This document shows, piece by piece, positions 24,876 through 36,521 of a stretch of 64,000 nt of DNA. Origin of the DNA: an uncultured Pelagibacteraceae bacterium (lineage in GTDB: Bacteria > Pseudomonadota > Alphaproteobacteria > Pelagibacterales > Pelagibacteraceae). The DNA lies in the NCBI GenBank assembly GCA_902579465.1, contig CACHGV010000001.1:186001-250000 (forward strand), read 5' to 3'. The position numbers and the translations under genes were made by a program. The notes under the pieces were generated by a model. It saw only the letters and a list, made by a program, of their open reading frames with translations. It was not told the origin of the DNA and searched no databases. Each line of letters begins with the position of its first letter. Within the stretch, counting starts at the first letter, position 1.

Positions 24876-27800
24876 TTAGTTTAACTCCACATTTAGTGCT
24901 AATGACTTAATTTCTTTTACTAGAACGTTAAATGATTCTGGTATTCCAGACTCAAAATTTTCTTCTCCTTTTACTATTGTTTCATAAACTTTAACTCTAC
25001 CAGCTACATCATCAGATTTAACAGTTAGAATTTCCTGAAGAGTATATGAAGCTCCATATGCCTCTAAAGCCCAAACTTCCATTTCACCAAACCTTTGGCC
25101 TCCTAGTTGAGCTTTACCTCCAAGTGGTTGTTGAGTAACTAGACTGTATGGACCTGTTGATCTAGCATGTATTTTATCTTCAACCAAGTGATGCAATTTA
25201 AGCATATAAATAATTCCGACAGTTACAGGTCTGTCAAATTTTTCTCCGGTTCTACCATCCCACAACGTTGTTTGTCCTGAGTTTGGTAATTTTGCAAGTT
25301 TAAGCATTTTAGTTACATCTTGTTCTTTTGCACCATCAAATACAGGTGTTGATATAGGAACTCCACTTTGAATATTATTACATAAATCCTTAAATTCAGT
25401 GTTTGATAATCCATCAATATTTTCAGAATATACCTCATCACCATATATTGACCTTAAAAAACTAGTTATTTTTTCTTCTTTTTCTATTTTTTTTTGGTTT
25501 TGATTTATTAAATCAGTCAACTGTTCACCAAGTTCTTTACAAGACCACCCTAGATGTGTTTCTAGTATTTGGCCTACATTCATTCTACTTGGTACTCCTA
25601 ATGGGTTTAAAACGATATCAACAGGTTTTCCATTCTCTCTGTAAGGCATATCCTCAACTGGAACAATTTTACTAACTACTCCTTTGTTACCATGTCTTCC
25701 TGACATTTTATCACCTGGTCTTAATCTTCTTTTAATTGCCACGAAAACTTTTACCATTTTCATAACACTTGGTAATAAATCATCACCTTGTCTGATTTTT
25801 AATACTTTATCTTCAAATCTTTCTTGAATATCTGTTTTGGCATTGTCATATTGAGATTTAAGTTGTCTTAAGGTCTCCATTTTTTTTTCATCATCAATTA
25901 AAATTTTAAATAGCTCAGATACTGGCAAATCAAATACAATTTCTTCACTTAAAATTATACCAGCATCATAATTTTTAATTTTCTTATTTAATTTTATATT
26001 TGTTAAAATTGACGAAGCCCTTTGCTTTATGCTTCTTTCCAATATATCTTCCTCAACTATTTTATCTTGTTGAACACTTTCAATTTCAGCTCTTTCTATA
26101 GTTATTGATCTTTCATCTTTCTCAATTCCATGTCTATTGAATACTCTTACATCCACCACTATACCGCCACTACCACTTGGCATTTTAAGAGATGTGTCAG
26201 TCACATCAATTGCTTTTTCCCCAAATATAGATCTTAAAAGTTTTTCCTCTGGTCCCGAAGCAGAATCTCCTTTTGGTGTAACCTTTCCAACCAATATATC
26301 TCCAGGTTTAACCTCAGCACCAATATAAACTATTCCAGACTCATCTAAATTTTTTAGTGATTCCTCATTAATGTTTGGAATATCTCTTGTGATATCTTCT
26401 TCTCCTAACTTAGTATCTCTAGCCATGACTTCATATTCCTCAATATGAATTGATGTAAATACATCATCTGTCACACATCTTTCAGATATTAATATTGAAT
26501 CTTCAAAATTATATCCTTGCCAAGGCATAAATGCTACTGTTACATTTTTTCCTAAAGCTAATTCTCCAGTTTTTGTAGACGGACCATCTGCTATTATATC
26601 ACCTGATTTTACTTTATCGCCCACTCTTACTAATGGTTTTTGATTAATACATGTATTTTGGTTTGATCTTTTAAATTTTTGTAAATTATATATGTCTACA
26701 CCTGATTGAGAGTAATCTTTTTCATTTGAAGCTTTAATTACTATTCTTTTTCCATCAATTTTATCAACAATTCCATCTCTTTTTGCAACTATTGTTACTC
26801 CAGAATCTAAGGCTACGTCACTCTCTATACCTGTGCCAACTAATGGTGCTTCAGGTTTTAGGAGTGGAACTGCTTGTCTCATCATATTAGAGCCCATTAA
26901 TGCTCTGTTGGCATCATCATTTTCTAAAAAAGGAATTAAAGAGGCTGCAACTGAAACTAATTGTTTTGGTGAAACATCAATATAGTCAATATTTTCAGGT
27001 TTAGACAAAATAAAATCTAAATTTGCTCTGCTTGAAACAAGTTCCTCTACAAATTTACCATTTTTATCTAAAACTGAGTTTGCTTGAGCGATTGTAAATT
27101 TGGTTTCTTCCATTGCTGACAAATACTCAATCTTATCTTGAACAATTCCATTTTCTACTTTCTTGTAAGGACTTTCAATAAAGCCATATTTGTTTATTTT
27201 AGAATATGTAGATAAGCTGTTAATTAAACCAATATTTGGACCCTCGGGTGTCTCAATCGGACATATTCGACCATAATGTGTTGGATGTACATCTCTAACT
27301 TCAAAGCCTGCTCTTTCTCTGGTAAGGCCTCCTGGTCCTAATGCAGAGACTCTTCTTTTATGTGTAATTTCAGATAAAGGATTTGTTTGATCCATAAATT
27401 GTGACAGCTGAGAAGTTGCAAAAAAATCTTTTAAAGATATCGTTAAAGGTTTTGCATTAATCAAATCTTGTGGCATTGCTGACTCAACATCTAAAGTTGT
27501 CATTTTTTCTTTAATGGCTCTTTCCATTCTATAAACACCAATTCTTGCCTGATTTTCAACTAATTCACCGACAGATCTTACTCTTCTATTTCCTAAATGA
27601 TCAATATCATCTACCTCATCCTTACCATCTCTAAGATCTAACATCTTTTTGATTATTGCAAGTATATCGTCGTTTCTTAATATTGTAATTTTATCAGAAC
27701 AACTTAAGTCTAGTCTAGAGTTCATCTTAACTCTACCAACATCAGATAAATCATATCTATCCGAACTAAAAAATAAATTATTAAATATTTGAGTTGCTAT

Positions 27801-28958
27801 CTCTATAGTTGGGGGCTCTCCAGGTCTCAAAATTTTATATATTTCAGTTATTGCATCATTTTTATTGTTATTTTTGTCATTTAAAATCGTTTGAAGTAAA
27901 TAAGGTCCTTTTGAAATTGAATTTGTTTTTGATAAATTTATTGTTTTTATATTTTCTTCTAAAAGTTTCTGAATTATAGTTTCATTAATTTCTGTACCGA
28001 TTTTAAATTTATCCTCATTAATAGTAATGTCCTCATGCATAAACTTACCATAAAGACTTTCATTACTTACTAAAATCTCTTTTAATCCCTCATTCTGAAG
28101 TTTTTTTGCTACTAAGAAATTAATTTGTTCACCAACTTTAACTAAAACTTTGTTATTTTTTGCATCTATGATTTCTTCTGAAAAATTTTTAGCTTTATAA
28201 TTTTCAGGATCAAACTTTGTTTTCCATTTTTTTAATTTGTCGTCGTATAAAAAAGTTTCTTTTTCATAAAATTCATTTACTATATCTGACTTTGTAAATC
28301 CTAATGCTTGTAAAAGTGTAGAAACAAATATTTTCTTTTTTCTGTCTATTCTAAAATATAAAAAATCCTTTACATCAAATTCAAAATCTAACCATGAACC
28401 TCTATTTGGGATAACTCTGCAATTAAATAAAAGTTTTCCACTTGCATGTGATTTACCTTTATCGTGGTCAAAGAATACACCAGGACTTCTGTGCATTTGA
28501 TTGACAACAACTCTTTGAACGCCATTTGTTATAAAAGTTCCACTGTTTGTCATCATAGGAACTTCGCCCATATATACCTCTTGCTCTTTAGCTGATAATA
28601 TATCTTTAGTATTATTTTCTTGATCTATCTCATATACAACTAATCTAAGAGTACATTTTAATGCTGCTGAATAAGTTAAACCTCTTGTAATACATTCATC
28701 CACATCAAATTTTGGTTTTTCAAGTCGATAGGAAACATACTCGAGAGTTGCTTTGTCGTTCAAGTCTTCAATTGGGAATATACTTTTAAAAACTCTATGG
28801 AAACCCTTAACTAAATGCTGCTCTACTTCGTCTTTAAATTCGGTTAGTTCCTTATATGAATTTTTTTGAACTTCTATTAAATTTGGTATTGATAAACTTT
28901 CCTTTAGTTTACCAAAACTTTTTCTAATATTCTTTTTTTCAGTAAAAGATAGTTGCAT
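24876..28958 (-). CDS. rpoB: DNA-directed RNA polymerase beta subunit
   Basis: [64 protein letters not shown]. Confidence 0.98.
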   Translation of the reverse strand: MQLSFTEKKNIRKSFGKLKESLSIPNLIEVQKNSYKELTEFKDEVEQHLVKGFHRVFKSIFPIEDLNDKATLEYVSYRLEKPKFDVDECITRGLTYSAALKCTLRLVVYEIDQENNTKDILSAKEQEVYMGEVPMMTNSGTFITNGVQRVVVNQMHRSPGVFFDHDKGKSHASGKLLFNCRVIPNRGSWLDFEFDVKDFLYFRIDRKKKIFVSTLLQALGFTKSDIVNEFYEKETFLYDDKLKKWKTKFDPENYKAKNFSEEIIDAKNNKVLVKVGEQINFLVAKKLQNEGLKEILVSNESLYGKFMHEDITINEDKFKIGTEINETIIQKLLEENIKTINLSKTNSISKGPYLLQTILNDKNNNKNDAITEIYKILRPGEPPTIEIATQIFNNLFFSSDRYDLSDVGRVKMNSRLDLSCSDKITILRNDDILAIIKKMLDLRDGKDEVDDIDHLGNRRVRSVGELVENQARIGVYRMERAIKEKMTTLDVESAMPQDLINAKPLTISLKDFFATSQLSQFMDQTNPLSEITHKRRVSALGPGGLTRERAGFEVRDVHPTHYGRICPIETPEGPNIGLINSLSTYSKINKYGFIESPYKKVENGIVQDKIEYLSAMEETKFTIAQANSVLDKNGKFVEELVSSRANLDFILSKPENIDYIDVSPKQLVSVAASLIPFLENDDANRALMGSNMMRQAVPLLKPEAPLVGTGIESDVALDSGVTIVAKRDGIVDKIDGKRIVIKASNEKDYSQSGVDIYNLQKFKRSNQNTCINQKPLVRVGDKVKSGDIIADGPSTKTGELALGKNVTVAFMPWQGYNFEDSILISERCVTDDVFTSIHIEEYEVMARDTKLGEEDITRDIPNINEESLKNLDESGIVYIGAEVKPGDILVGKVTPKGDSASGPEEKLLRSIFGEKAIDVTDTSLKMPSGSGGIVVDVRVFNRHGIEKDERSITIERAEIESVQQDKIVEEDILERSIKQRASSILTNIKLNKKIKNYDAGIILSEEIVFDLPVSELFKILIDDEKKMETLRQLKSQYDNAKTDIQERFEDKVLKIRQGDDLLPSVMKMVKVFVAIKRRLRPGDKMSGRHGNKGVVSKIVPVEDMPYRENGKPVDIVLNPLGVPSRMNVGQILETHLGWSCKELGEQLTDLINQNQKKIEKEEKITSFLRSIYGDEVYSENIDGLSNTEFKDLCNNIQSGVPISTPVFDGAKEQDVTKMLKLAKLPNSGQTTLWDGRTGEKFDRPVTVGIIYMLKLHHLVEDKIHARSTGPYSLVTQQPLGGKAQLGGQRFGEMEVWALEAYGASYTLQEILTVKSDDVAGRVKVYETIVKGEENFESGIPESFNVLVKEIKSLALNVELN

Positions 28959-28963
28959 ATATA

Positions 28964-28997
28964 TTAAGTTACTGAATTTAAAGTTTCAGTAATTTAA
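28964..28997 (-). promoter_or_regulatory. Hairpin in the rplL-rpoB intergenic spacer
   Basis: Perfect 8-bp stem TTACTGAA/TTCAGTAA with 8-nt loop, plus TTAA/TTAA outer arms; ends 5 nt before the rpoB ATG. Confidence 0.55.
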
Positions 28998-29014
28998 CTC
29001 TTTCTATTTAATAT

Positions 29015-29386
29015 TTATTTTAGTTCTACTTTTGCGCCTGCAGCTTCTAACTTAGCTTTTATTTCTTCTGCTTCTTTTTTATTAACACCTGATTTGACTT
29101 CCTTAGGTGCTCCTTCAACTAAATCTTTTGCTTCTTTTAATCCTAACTCTGTTACAGCTCTCACTTCTTTAATAACATTAATTTTTTTATCACCCACAGC
29201 AGTTAACATAATAGTAAATTCGTCTTTCTCTTCAGCAGGTGAGTCTCCAGCGCCCACAGCAGGTGCTGCAGCAACTGCAGCTGCAGCAGTCACTCCCCAT
29301 TTTTCTTCTAATTGTTTTGAAAGCTCAGCTGCTTCAACAACAGTTAAGCTTGATAAATCGTCTATAATTTTATTTAAGTCAGCCAT
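29015..29386 (-). CDS. rplL: 50S ribosomal protein L7/L12
   Basis: [46 protein letters not shown]. Confidence 0.97.
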   Translation of the reverse strand: MADLNKIIDDLSSLTVVEAAELSKQLEEKWGVTAAAAVAAAPAVGAGDSPAEEKDEFTIMLTAVGDKKINVIKEVRAVTELGLKEAKDLVEGAPKEVKSGVNKKEAEEIKAKLEAAGAKVELK

Positions 29387-29410
29387 AATAATAAATTGTT
29401 TTGTCCCTGG

Positions 29411-29920
29411 TTATTTTTTTGATTTTTCGAGCGCTAAAATAGCGATTTTTGAAGCGGGTGCAAGTAAAATACTTGCTATTTTTTGTGCCGGAGACCTTAA
29501 AATACCTACAATTTTAGCTCTTGCCTCTTCTAACGAAGGTAATGTTGCAACATTTTTAACTCCTGCTACATCCAAAATGTCAGTACCCATGATTCCCCCT
29601 AAGATTTTCAGGTTTTCATTTTCTTTAGAAAATTTGGTGAGAATTTTTGCAGATGTTATTGCATCTTCTGATAAAGCTACTGCTGTTGGGCCCGAAAACA
29701 AATCTGATAATTCTTTACATTTTGTTTTTTCTAAAGCTAGTTTTGTAATTCTATTATTTGTTATTTTAAATTTAATACCATGCTCTCGCATTTTTTTTCT
29801 TAGGTCATCTAATTGATTAACAGTTAAACCTTGATAATGTGTTACAATAACTGCTTCAGTTTTATCAAACTGAGTTGTCATATCATTTATATACTGTTTT
29901 TTTTGTTCTTTGTTCATCAT
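29411..29920 (-). CDS. rplJ: 50S ribosomal protein L10
   Basis: AVIVTHYQGLTVNQLDDLRKKMREHGIKFKITNNRITKLAL. Confidence 0.95.
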   Translation of the reverse strand: MMNKEQKKQYINDMTTQFDKTEAVIVTHYQGLTVNQLDDLRKKMREHGIKFKITNNRITKLALEKTKCKELSDLFSGPTAVALSEDAITSAKILTKFSKENENLKILGGIMGTDILDVAGVKNVATLPSLEEARAKIVGILRSPAQKIASILLAPASKIAILALEKSKK

Positions 29921-29922
29921 AA

Positions 29923-30612
29923 TTAAAAACTCTTATCTAACTTTAATTTGTAAGATACACCCATACTTGAAGTTATAAATACTTGTTTAACTAAATCTCC
30001 CTTTATTGTTAAATTAGATTTCTCTTTTTCCAAAGCATCAATAACCGCTGAATAATTCTTAATAAGCTTATCATCTTCAAAAGATTTTTTTCCAATACTT
30101 AATCCAATGTTTCCATCTTTATCATTTCTAATTTCAGCTTGACCAGCTTTTGCTTCTTTAACTGCCTTAGATATATCATTTGTGACTGTTCCTAACTTGG
30201 GGTTTGGCATTAATCCCTTAGGTCCAAGAACTTTTCCTAACTTTGAAAGTTTGATCATCATTGATGGTGTACATATGAGTTTTTCAAAATTTAATTCTCC
30301 ATTTTTAATTTTTTCGACTAAGTCATCTCCTCCCACCACGTCAGCATTTGCATTCTTGGCATCATCTATTTTGCTTTCTTCACATACCACAGCTACTTTT
30401 ATTAATTTGCCTGTTCCACCTGGTAAATTTACAACTGTTCTCAGATTAACTTCATTTTTTTTTTGCTTGTTATTAATTCTAAAATTTAAATCAATTGACT
30501 CATCAAATTTTGTTGTACAATTAGATTTTATCATACTTAAAATACTATCAATTTTAGCTGATGGTAGTTCGTTAGTTTTTTCTGGCAGCTTTTTGTATCT
30601 TTTCGATTTCAT
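29923..30612 (-). CDS. rplA: 50S ribosomal protein L1
   Basis: GKVLGPKGLMPNPKLGTVT. Confidence 0.97.
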   Translation of the reverse strand: MKSKRYKKLPEKTNELPSAKIDSILSMIKSNCTTKFDESIDLNFRINNKQKKNEVNLRTVVNLPGGTGKLIKVAVVCEESKIDDAKNANADVVGGDDLVEKIKNGELNFEKLICTPSMMIKLSKLGKVLGPKGLMPNPKLGTVTNDISKAVKEAKAGQAEIRNDKDGNIGLSIGKKSFEDDKLIKNYSAVIDALEKEKSNLTIKGDLVKQVFITSSMGVSYKLKLDKSF

Positions 30613-31040
30613 TAGTCTTTAACCTCTATTCCCATTGATCTTGCAGATCCAGCAATAATTTTTGCAGCCTCATCTAAATCATGAGCGTTTAAATCTTCCA
30701 TTTTTTTTTCTGCAATATCTTTTAGCTGCTGTTTAGATATAGATCCCACTATGTTCCTTCCTGGTTCTTTAGATCCACTTTTTAACTTCATGGCCTCCTT
30801 AATAAAATGTGATGCTGGTGGAGATTTTATTATAAAATCAAATTTTTTATCCTTATAAACAGTTATTATAACTGGGACTGGTTTTCCTGCAAAGCTCTTA
30901 GTTTTATCATTAAATGCTTTGCAAAACTCCATTATATTAATTCCTCTTTGTCCAAGTGCTGGTCCAACAGGAGGTGCTGGATTAGCTTGACCACCTTTAA
31001 TTTGTAACTTTACATATCCACTTATTTCTTTTTTTGCCAT
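30612..31040 (-). CDS. rplK: 50S ribosomal protein L11
   Basis: [35 protein letters not shown]. Confidence 0.97.
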   Translation of the reverse strand: MAKKEISGYVKLQIKGGQANPAPPVGPALGQRGINIMEFCKAFNDKTKSFAGKPVPVIITVYKDKKFDFIIKSPPASHFIKEAMKLKSGSKEPGRNIVGSISKQQLKDIAEKKMEDLNAHDLDEAAKIIAGSARSMGIEVKD

Positions 31041-31570
31041 TAACTTGCCTTTTCTACTTGGTTGTATTCAAGATCTACTGGTGTAGGTCTTCCAAAAATT
31101 GAAACAGAAACTTTTAATCTTAGTTTTTCTTCATCGATATCCTCTACCAATCCAGCAAATGATGCGAAGGGTCCATCTATAACCTGAACCTTTTCTCCAA
31201 CGCTATATTCAATACCTGATTTTGGTTGTGCAACACCATCCTTAATTTGTCCTAAAATTTTTTCTATTTCTTTGTCAGAAACTGGTATCGGGGCACCCTT
31301 TGATCCAAGGAAGCCACTTACTTTTTTTAAGTTTTTTATCATGTGGTAAATATTATTATCCATTTCGCTTTTAATTAAAACATAGCCTGGAAAATATTTC
31401 TTTTTCCTTTGAATTCTTTTACCTCTTTTTACTTCAGTAACATCATGCGTAGGTACTATAATTTCCTCAATCTTTTCAGAAATTTCTGCTTTTTCAGCTT
31501 CTTCTTTTATTAGTTGCGCAACTTTATTTTCAAAACTTGAATGAGATTGAACAATATACCAATTTTTCAT
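31040..31570 (-). CDS. nusG: transcription termination/antitermination protein NusG
   Basis: [51 protein letters not shown] (KOW). Confidence 0.96.
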   Translation of the reverse strand: MKNWYIVQSHSSFENKVAQLIKEEAEKAEISEKIEEIIVPTHDVTEVKRGKRIQRKKKYFPGYVLIKSEMDNNIYHMIKNLKKVSGFLGSKGAPIPVSDKEIEKILGQIKDGVAQPKSGIEYSVGEKVQVIDGPFASFAGLVEDIDEEKLRLKVSVSIFGRPTPVDLEYNQVEKAS

Positions 31571-31761
31571 TAGATGCTCACCCTAAGTACAATTTCTAAA
31601 AAGAATTTTAATATTTGATCTAAAAGTAAAAAAAATAATGAAGCTAAAACTGCCATCGCAAGAACCATTAATGCACCTTGGACTGTCTCTTTGGCAGTTG
31701 GCCAAGTAACTTTAAAAGCCTCTTGTTTGACATCTTGGATAAATTTAAAAGGGTTTTTCAT
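31570..31761 (-). CDS. secE: preprotein translocase subunit SecE
   Basis: FIQDVKQEAFKVTWPTAKETVQGALMV plus one TM; upstream of nusG. Confidence 0.94.
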   Translation of the reverse strand: MKNPFKFIQDVKQEAFKVTWPTAKETVQGALMVLAMAVLASLFFLLLDQILKFFLEIVLRVSI

Positions 31762-31778
31762 AATTTTATAAACCTAAT

Positions 31779-31854
31779 TGGCAGGAGCGAAGGGAATCGA
31801 ACCCCCAACCTCCGGTTTTGGAGACCGGCGCTCTACCAATTGAGCTACACTCCT
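31779..31854 (-). tRNA. tRNA-Trp (CCA anticodon), CCA end encoded
   Basis: Minus AGGAGTGTAGCTCAATTGGTAGAGCGCCGGTCTCCAAAACCGGAGGTTGGGGGTTCGATTCCCTTCGCTCCTGCCA; cloverleaf stems pair. Confidence 0.95.
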
Positions 31855-31861
31855 ATAGTGT

Positions 31862-33052
31862 TTACTCTATAATTTTTGTTACTACTCCAGCTCCTACCGT
31901 TCTACCACCTTCTCTTATTGCAAAGTTAAGTTTTTCATCCATTGCAATGGGTGTAATTAGTTTAACTGTAAATTTTGCATCATCACCTGGCATAACCATC
32001 TCAGTTCCTGATGGCAATTCAACCTCACCAGTAACGTCAGTTGTTCTAAAGTAAAATTGAGGTCTGTATTTAGTAAAGAATGGTGTATGTCTGCCACCTT
32101 CTTCCTTTTTTAATACATAGGCTTGTGCTTCAAATTTAGTGTGTGGTTTAATAGATCCAGGCTTACATAAAACTTGGCCTCTTTCAACATCAGTTCTTTC
32201 AACACCTCTAAGAAGTGCACCAATATTATCACCAGCTTCACCTGAGTCTAAAAGTTTTCTGAACATTTCTACTCCAGTACAAACTGATTTTTTAGTATCT
32301 CTGATACCCACTATTTCTATTTCTTCCCCAGTTTTGATTACTCCAGACTCTACTCTGCCTGTTACAACAGTTCCTCTTCCAGAAATAGAGAATACATCCT
32401 CAACTGGCATCAAGAAATCTTTATCTTTTGGTCTATCAGGCTGAGGTATAAAATCATCAACTGCTTTCATTAAATCCATAATTGAGTTTTTACCAATTTC
32501 ATCATCTCTTCCCTCGACAGCTGCTAAAGCCGAGCCCTTAACGATTGGAGTTTTGTCTCCTGGGAATTTATAAGATGTTAATAAATCTTTAATTTCTTCT
32601 TCAACCAAATCTATCATTTCTTTATCATCAACTTGGTCTACTTTATTTAAGTATACAACAATAGCAGGAACGCCTACTTGCCGAGCAAGAAGAATGTGCT
32701 CTCGAGTTTGTGGCATAGGTCCATCAGCTGCGTTTACAACTAAAATTGCACCATCCATCTGAGCAGCTCCAGTAATCATATTTTTTACGTAATCAGCATG
32801 ACCTGGACAATCTACGTGAGCGTAATGTCTTTTGTCTGTCTCATATTCAACGTGTGCAGTTGAAATTGTAATTCCTCTCTCCTTTTCTTCTGGAGCCTTA
32901 TCAATTTGGTCGTAAGCAGTAAATTGTGCACCACCTGATTCTGCTAAAACTTTTGTTATCGCAGCAGTTAATGTTGTTTTTCCATGATCAACGTGACCTA
33001 TAGTTCCAATATTACAGTGCGGTTTATTTCTTACAAACTTTTCTTTTGACAT
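31862..33052 (-). CDS. tuf: elongation factor Tu
   Basis: [49 protein letters not shown]. Confidence 0.98.
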   Translation of the reverse strand: MSKEKFVRNKPHCNIGTIGHVDHGKTTLTAAITKVLAESGGAQFTAYDQIDKAPEEKERGITISTAHVEYETDKRHYAHVDCPGHADYVKNMITGAAQMDGAILVVNAADGPMPQTREHILLARQVGVPAIVVYLNKVDQVDDKEMIDLVEEEIKDLLTSYKFPGDKTPIVKGSALAAVEGRDDEIGKNSIMDLMKAVDDFIPQPDRPKDKDFLMPVEDVFSISGRGTVVTGRVESGVIKTGEEIEIVGIRDTKKSVCTGVEMFRKLLDSGEAGDNIGALLRGVERTDVERGQVLCKPGSIKPHTKFEAQAYVLKKEEGGRHTPFFTKYRPQFYFRTTDVTGEVELPSGTEMVMPGDDAKFTVKLITPIAMDEKLNFAIREGGRTVGAGVVTKIIE

Positions 33053-33093
33053 TACTTTTTTACCTCATTTTTTTTTGTTCTTTTTTTAATAGT

Positions 33094-33167
33094 TGGAGCG
33101 GGTAAAGGGAATCGAACCCTTACATCCAGCTTGGAAGGCTAGCGTTCTACCATTGAACTACACCCGC
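33094..33167 (-). tRNA. tRNA-Gly (TCC), CCA end encoded
   Basis: Minus GCGGGTGTAGTTCAATGGTAGAACGCTAGCCTTCCAAGCTGGATGTAAGGGTTCGATTCCCTTTACCCGCTCCA. Confidence 0.95.
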
Positions 33168-33209
33168 AACACCCAAGTATACTCCTTAATTATTTAAAAT
33201 TTTATTGAA

Positions 33210-33295
<86 letters not shown>

Positions 33296-33348
33296 CTAAT
33301 AGCAGAGGAAGCGTCCCCTTGTTCAATAAACCTTTAAACAACATGCGT

Positions 33349-33376
33349 TTTATATATTTTTATTGTACAAATGCAA
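33349..33376 (-). promoter_or_regulatory. sigma70-type promoter for tRNA-Tyr/tRNA-Gly/tuf unit
   Basis: Minus TTGCAT (33376-33371), 16 nt spacer, TATAAA (33354-33349). Confidence 0.55.
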
Positions 33377-33426
33377 TACGTGAATTTCAGAAAAAATAGT
33401 ATAAAAACCCTGTAAATTCGTAAAAT

Positions 33427-34164
33427 ATGACTCAAAAATCATCCTTTTTTATAGCTGGAAGACACGCTGTTATTGGAGCATTAAAAAACCCAAATAGAAG
33501 AGTAATCAAAATATTCTTAACGGAGGAGAGTAAAAAAAATATACATAAGCAGAATCCTAATAAAAATTTATTAAAAGATATAAAAGTTTTTTTCAAAACC
33601 AAAAAGGAATTAGATAAATATTGTAGAAGTGAAGATATTTTACATCAAGGATATATTGCAGAAATTGAACATTTAGAAAATCCTGAATTAAAAGAGTTTA
33701 TTAAAGGCAAAAATAATTTAACATTTGTATGTTTAGATGAAGTTACTGATCCAAGAAACATAGGTTCTTTAATCAGAAGTGCAGCTTCATTTAATATAGA
33801 TGGTCTGATTGTTAAAGAAAGACATTATCCAAGTGAAAGTAAATTATTATATAAATCAGCAAGCGGTTGTGTTGAGCAATTAAATATTTTTCAAGTTTCA
33901 AATATAAATACTACTTTAAAATATTTAAGGGATAAAAATTTTTGGATTTATGGTTTCATTGCGAACAGTGACAAGAACTTTACAGAAGTCAAATGGAATG
34001 GAAACAATGTATTATTATTTGGTTCTGAAGGACATGGTCTTAATCAACATACTAAAAAATATACTGATTTCTCTGTAAAGATAAACATTAACAAAAATAT
34101 TGAGAGTTTGAATATATCCAATAGTGCGGCGATAGTTTTTCATCATATAAATCAACAAAAATAA
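33427..34164 (+). CDS. rlmB: TrmH/RlmB-family RNA 2'-O-ribose methyltransferase
   Basis: FIAGRHAVIGALKNPNRRV; LDEVTDPRNIGSLIRSAASFNIDGLIV; SNSAAIVFHH. Confidence 0.85.
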   Translation: MTQKSSFFIAGRHAVIGALKNPNRRVIKIFLTEESKKNIHKQNPNKNLLKDIKVFFKTKKELDKYCRSEDILHQGYIAEIEHLENPELKEFIKGKNNLTFVCLDEVTDPRNIGSLIRSAASFNIDGLIVKERHYPSESKLLYKSASGCVEQLNIFQVSNINTTLKYLRDKNFWIYGFIANSDKNFTEVKWNGNNVLLFGSEGHGLNQHTKKYTDFSVKININKNIESLNISNSAAIVFHHINQQK

Positions 34165-34205
34165 TTTGTTGATAATATAATAAATACTATTAAAAAATGC
34201 TTCAT

Positions 34206-34281
34206 GCCCTTGTAGCTCAGTTGGTAGAGCAATTGATTTGTAATCAATAGGTCCGCGGTTCGAGTCCGTGCGGGGGCACCA
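34206..34281 (+). tRNA. tRNA-Thr (TGT), CCA end encoded
   Basis: GCCCTTGTAGCTCAGTTGGTAGAGCAATTGATTTGTAATCAATAGGTCCGCGGTTCGAGTCCGTGCGGGGGCACCA. Confidence 0.95.
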
Positions 34282-34283
34282 AA

Positions 34284-35432
34284 CTAACTTAATGATTTTG
34301 ATGTGATTTGTTTTTTTGGATCAAAAAAAGGTTTTTTAATAACTTCACATTTAAAATTCTTTTCCTGAATTATAACCTCAATTTCTAAACCAATTTTGGA
34401 ATATTTAATGTCAACCATGGCTAAAGCAATATTCTTTTTTAAACGTGGAGAATAAACAGCTGAAGTTACTTTTCCTATAACATTATTGTCAACCACTAAG
34501 GGCCAAAATATAGTGTTGGGTCCACTTAATTTTTCACATTTTATTTCTAAACCAATTTGCAATCTTTTTACACCATCAGCTTTAATTTTTTTAAGCGCTT
34601 CTTTGCCGATAAAATTAATATTTCCATCTAAATTAACTAAACGATCTAAACCTAATTCAAATGGGTTTGTATGCATATCTGCATCAGCATGGTAAGAAAG
34701 CATACCACCTTCTATTCTTCTAATTGAGGAAGTGTGACCTGGTTTTAATCCAGATTCCTTTCCTGCAAACATAATTTTTTCATATAATTCATTTCCTTTT
34801 GAACCATCTCTTAAAAACAATTCATAACCAAATTCACTAGACCAACCAGTTCTTGATACAATTAATGGTATTCCGTCTAAATCTAATTCTCTAAACCAAT
34901 AATATTTTAAATCTTTTATACTTTCTCCAAATAATTTAATCATTATTTCAGCAGACTTGGGTCCTTGTAATTGTAATGGGGAAACATCTGGTTCTGTTAT
35001 TTTCACATTTAATCCAGAGTTGATTGCTACACCTTGTGCCCATAATAAAATATCACTATCACCTAAAGATAGCCAAAAGTGATTTTCTCCTAAACGTAAA
35101 AGAACAGGGTCATTTAGCACACCACCTTCTTCGTTTGTAATTAAAACATATTTGCATTGACCAATAGATAATTTTGAAAGATCTCTAGGGGTTAATAATT
35201 GAATAAATTTAAAAGCATCTGGTCCAGTAATTTCAACTTGTCTTTCAACAGCAACGTCGCATAAAATTGCTGTTTCAATTAGGTTCCAAAAATTCTGTTC
35301 AGGATTGCCAAAATCACGTGGTATATACATGTGATTATACACAGAAAAGCCAGTAGCCCCCCATTTAACTGTAGAATCAAAATATGGAGATTTTCTAATT
35401 TGAGTCCCAAACCCAAAATTTTTGTTGCTCAT
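34284..35432 (-). CDS. dmdA: dimethylsulfoniopropionate (DMSP) demethylase, GcvT/aminomethyltransferase fold
   Basis: GFGTQIRKSPYFDSTVKWGATGFSVYNHMYIPRDFG...VAVERQVEITGPDAFKFIQLLTPRDLSKLSIGQCKYVLITNEEGGVLNDPVLLRL resembles SAR11 DmdA as recalled; general GcvT fold is clear. Confidence 0.88.
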   Translation of the reverse strand: MSNKNFGFGTQIRKSPYFDSTVKWGATGFSVYNHMYIPRDFGNPEQNFWNLIETAILCDVAVERQVEITGPDAFKFIQLLTPRDLSKLSIGQCKYVLITNEEGGVLNDPVLLRLGENHFWLSLGDSDILLWAQGVAINSGLNVKITEPDVSPLQLQGPKSAEIMIKLFGESIKDLKYYWFRELDLDGIPLIVSRTGWSSEFGYELFLRDGSKGNELYEKIMFAGKESGLKPGHTSSIRRIEGGMLSYHADADMHTNPFELGLDRLVNLDGNINFIGKEALKKIKADGVKRLQIGLEIKCEKLSGPNTIFWPLVVDNNVIGKVTSAVYSPRLKKNIALAMVDIKYSKIGLEIEVIIQEKNFKCEVIKKPFFDPKKQITSKSLS

Positions 35433-36202
35433 TAATTTATTTCTTTTCTGATTTGTTCTATTTTAATTTTTTTTTGAAGACTTCTATTTGAATCATAAAG
35501 AAGATTAAACTTAATTTTTTTATTTATTTTAATAAAGATAATTTTTGCATTTCTCACTTCGTAATTGTCAGCAACCGCACTTATTGGTCTTTTATTAATA
35601 TTAAGATTTTTGATTGTAATTTTTGATTTATCGCTCACAATTCTTCCCTTCCATCTTCTAGGTCTAAAAGCACTAATAGGCCTAATAGAAAGTTTTTTTG
35701 AGTCTAAGTTTAATATTGGTCCATAAACTGACATATTGTATGCAGTGCTGCCCGCAGGTGTTGATATCAATACACCATCAGAAACTAGTTTTTTAATAAT
35801 TTTTTGTGAACCGTTAGAAATTTCAAGTGATGCAGTCTGCCTACTTTGTCTTAAAATTGAGACTTCATTTATAGCAATAGACTTTTTAGTTTTATTAAAC
35901 TTATTCCTTACGCTCATTTCTAAAGGAGAAATTGAAACTTGTTTTGCTTTAGATAGATTTCTAATAGTATTTTTTGAAGAGAACTTATTCATTAAAAAAC
36001 CATAACTACCAGCATTTATTCCATAGAAAGGTTTTTTGTATTTATTATACTTTTTCAATGACGAAAGCATAAAACCATCACCTCCAACAACAATTATTAG
36101 ATTGCATTTACCTAATGATATATTTTTGATTTTATGATCTAGAAAATTTTTAATTTTTTTTGATGTTTTTGTATGATCAAAAAGTATGTGTGGTTTTATC
36201 AT
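35432..36202 (-). CDS. nadK: NAD kinase
   Basis: VVGGDGFMLSSLKKY (GGDG); PAGSTAYNMSVYGPIL. Confidence 0.92.
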   Translation of the reverse strand: MIKPHILFDHTKTSKKIKNFLDHKIKNISLGKCNLIIVVGGDGFMLSSLKKYNKYKKPFYGINAGSYGFLMNKFSSKNTIRNLSKAKQVSISPLEMSVRNKFNKTKKSIAINEVSILRQSRQTASLEISNGSQKIIKKLVSDGVLISTPAGSTAYNMSVYGPILNLDSKKLSIRPISAFRPRRWKGRIVSDKSKITIKNLNINKRPISAVADNYEVRNAKIIFIKINKKIKFNLLYDSNRSLQKKIKIEQIRKEIN

Positions 36203-36206
36203 TTAG

Positions 36207-36292
36207 TGGTGCCCTCGGCCAGACTCGAACTGGCACTCCATAAATGGCAAGGATTTTAAGTCCTTTGTGTCTACCAATTTCACCACGAGGGC
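36207..36292 (-). tRNA. tRNA-Leu (TAA), CCA end encoded
   Basis: Minus GCCCTCGTGGTGAAATTGGTAGACACAAAGGACTTAAAATCCTTGCCATTTATGGAGTGCCAGTTCGAGTCTGGCCGAGGGCACCA. Confidence 0.95.
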
Positions 36293-36498
36293 TCTTAAAT
36301 TTCGCATTGTTATATATTGATTTATTTATAACTCAAGTAACCAAAGAACTACAAGTATAACTTTGTGTGTATGATGTTCCTTTGATTGCTATAGTGGTGC
36401 CAGGACAAAGTAAAAATTAGCATTATCTATCGACAGTAAAACATTCAGCTAAAATTAAGTGTCAATATATTTTGAAAATATTCTTTAATAACTTAGTA

Positions 36499-36521
36499 TT
36501 AACTATGTTAAAGTAAATCTT
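36499..36521 (+). promoter_or_regulatory. Copy 1 of shared palindromic motif TTAAC-N(2-3)-GTTAAAGTAAA
   Basis: TTAACTATGTTAAAGTAAATCTT directly upstream of ATG 36522; related copy at 37364. Confidence 0.4.
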
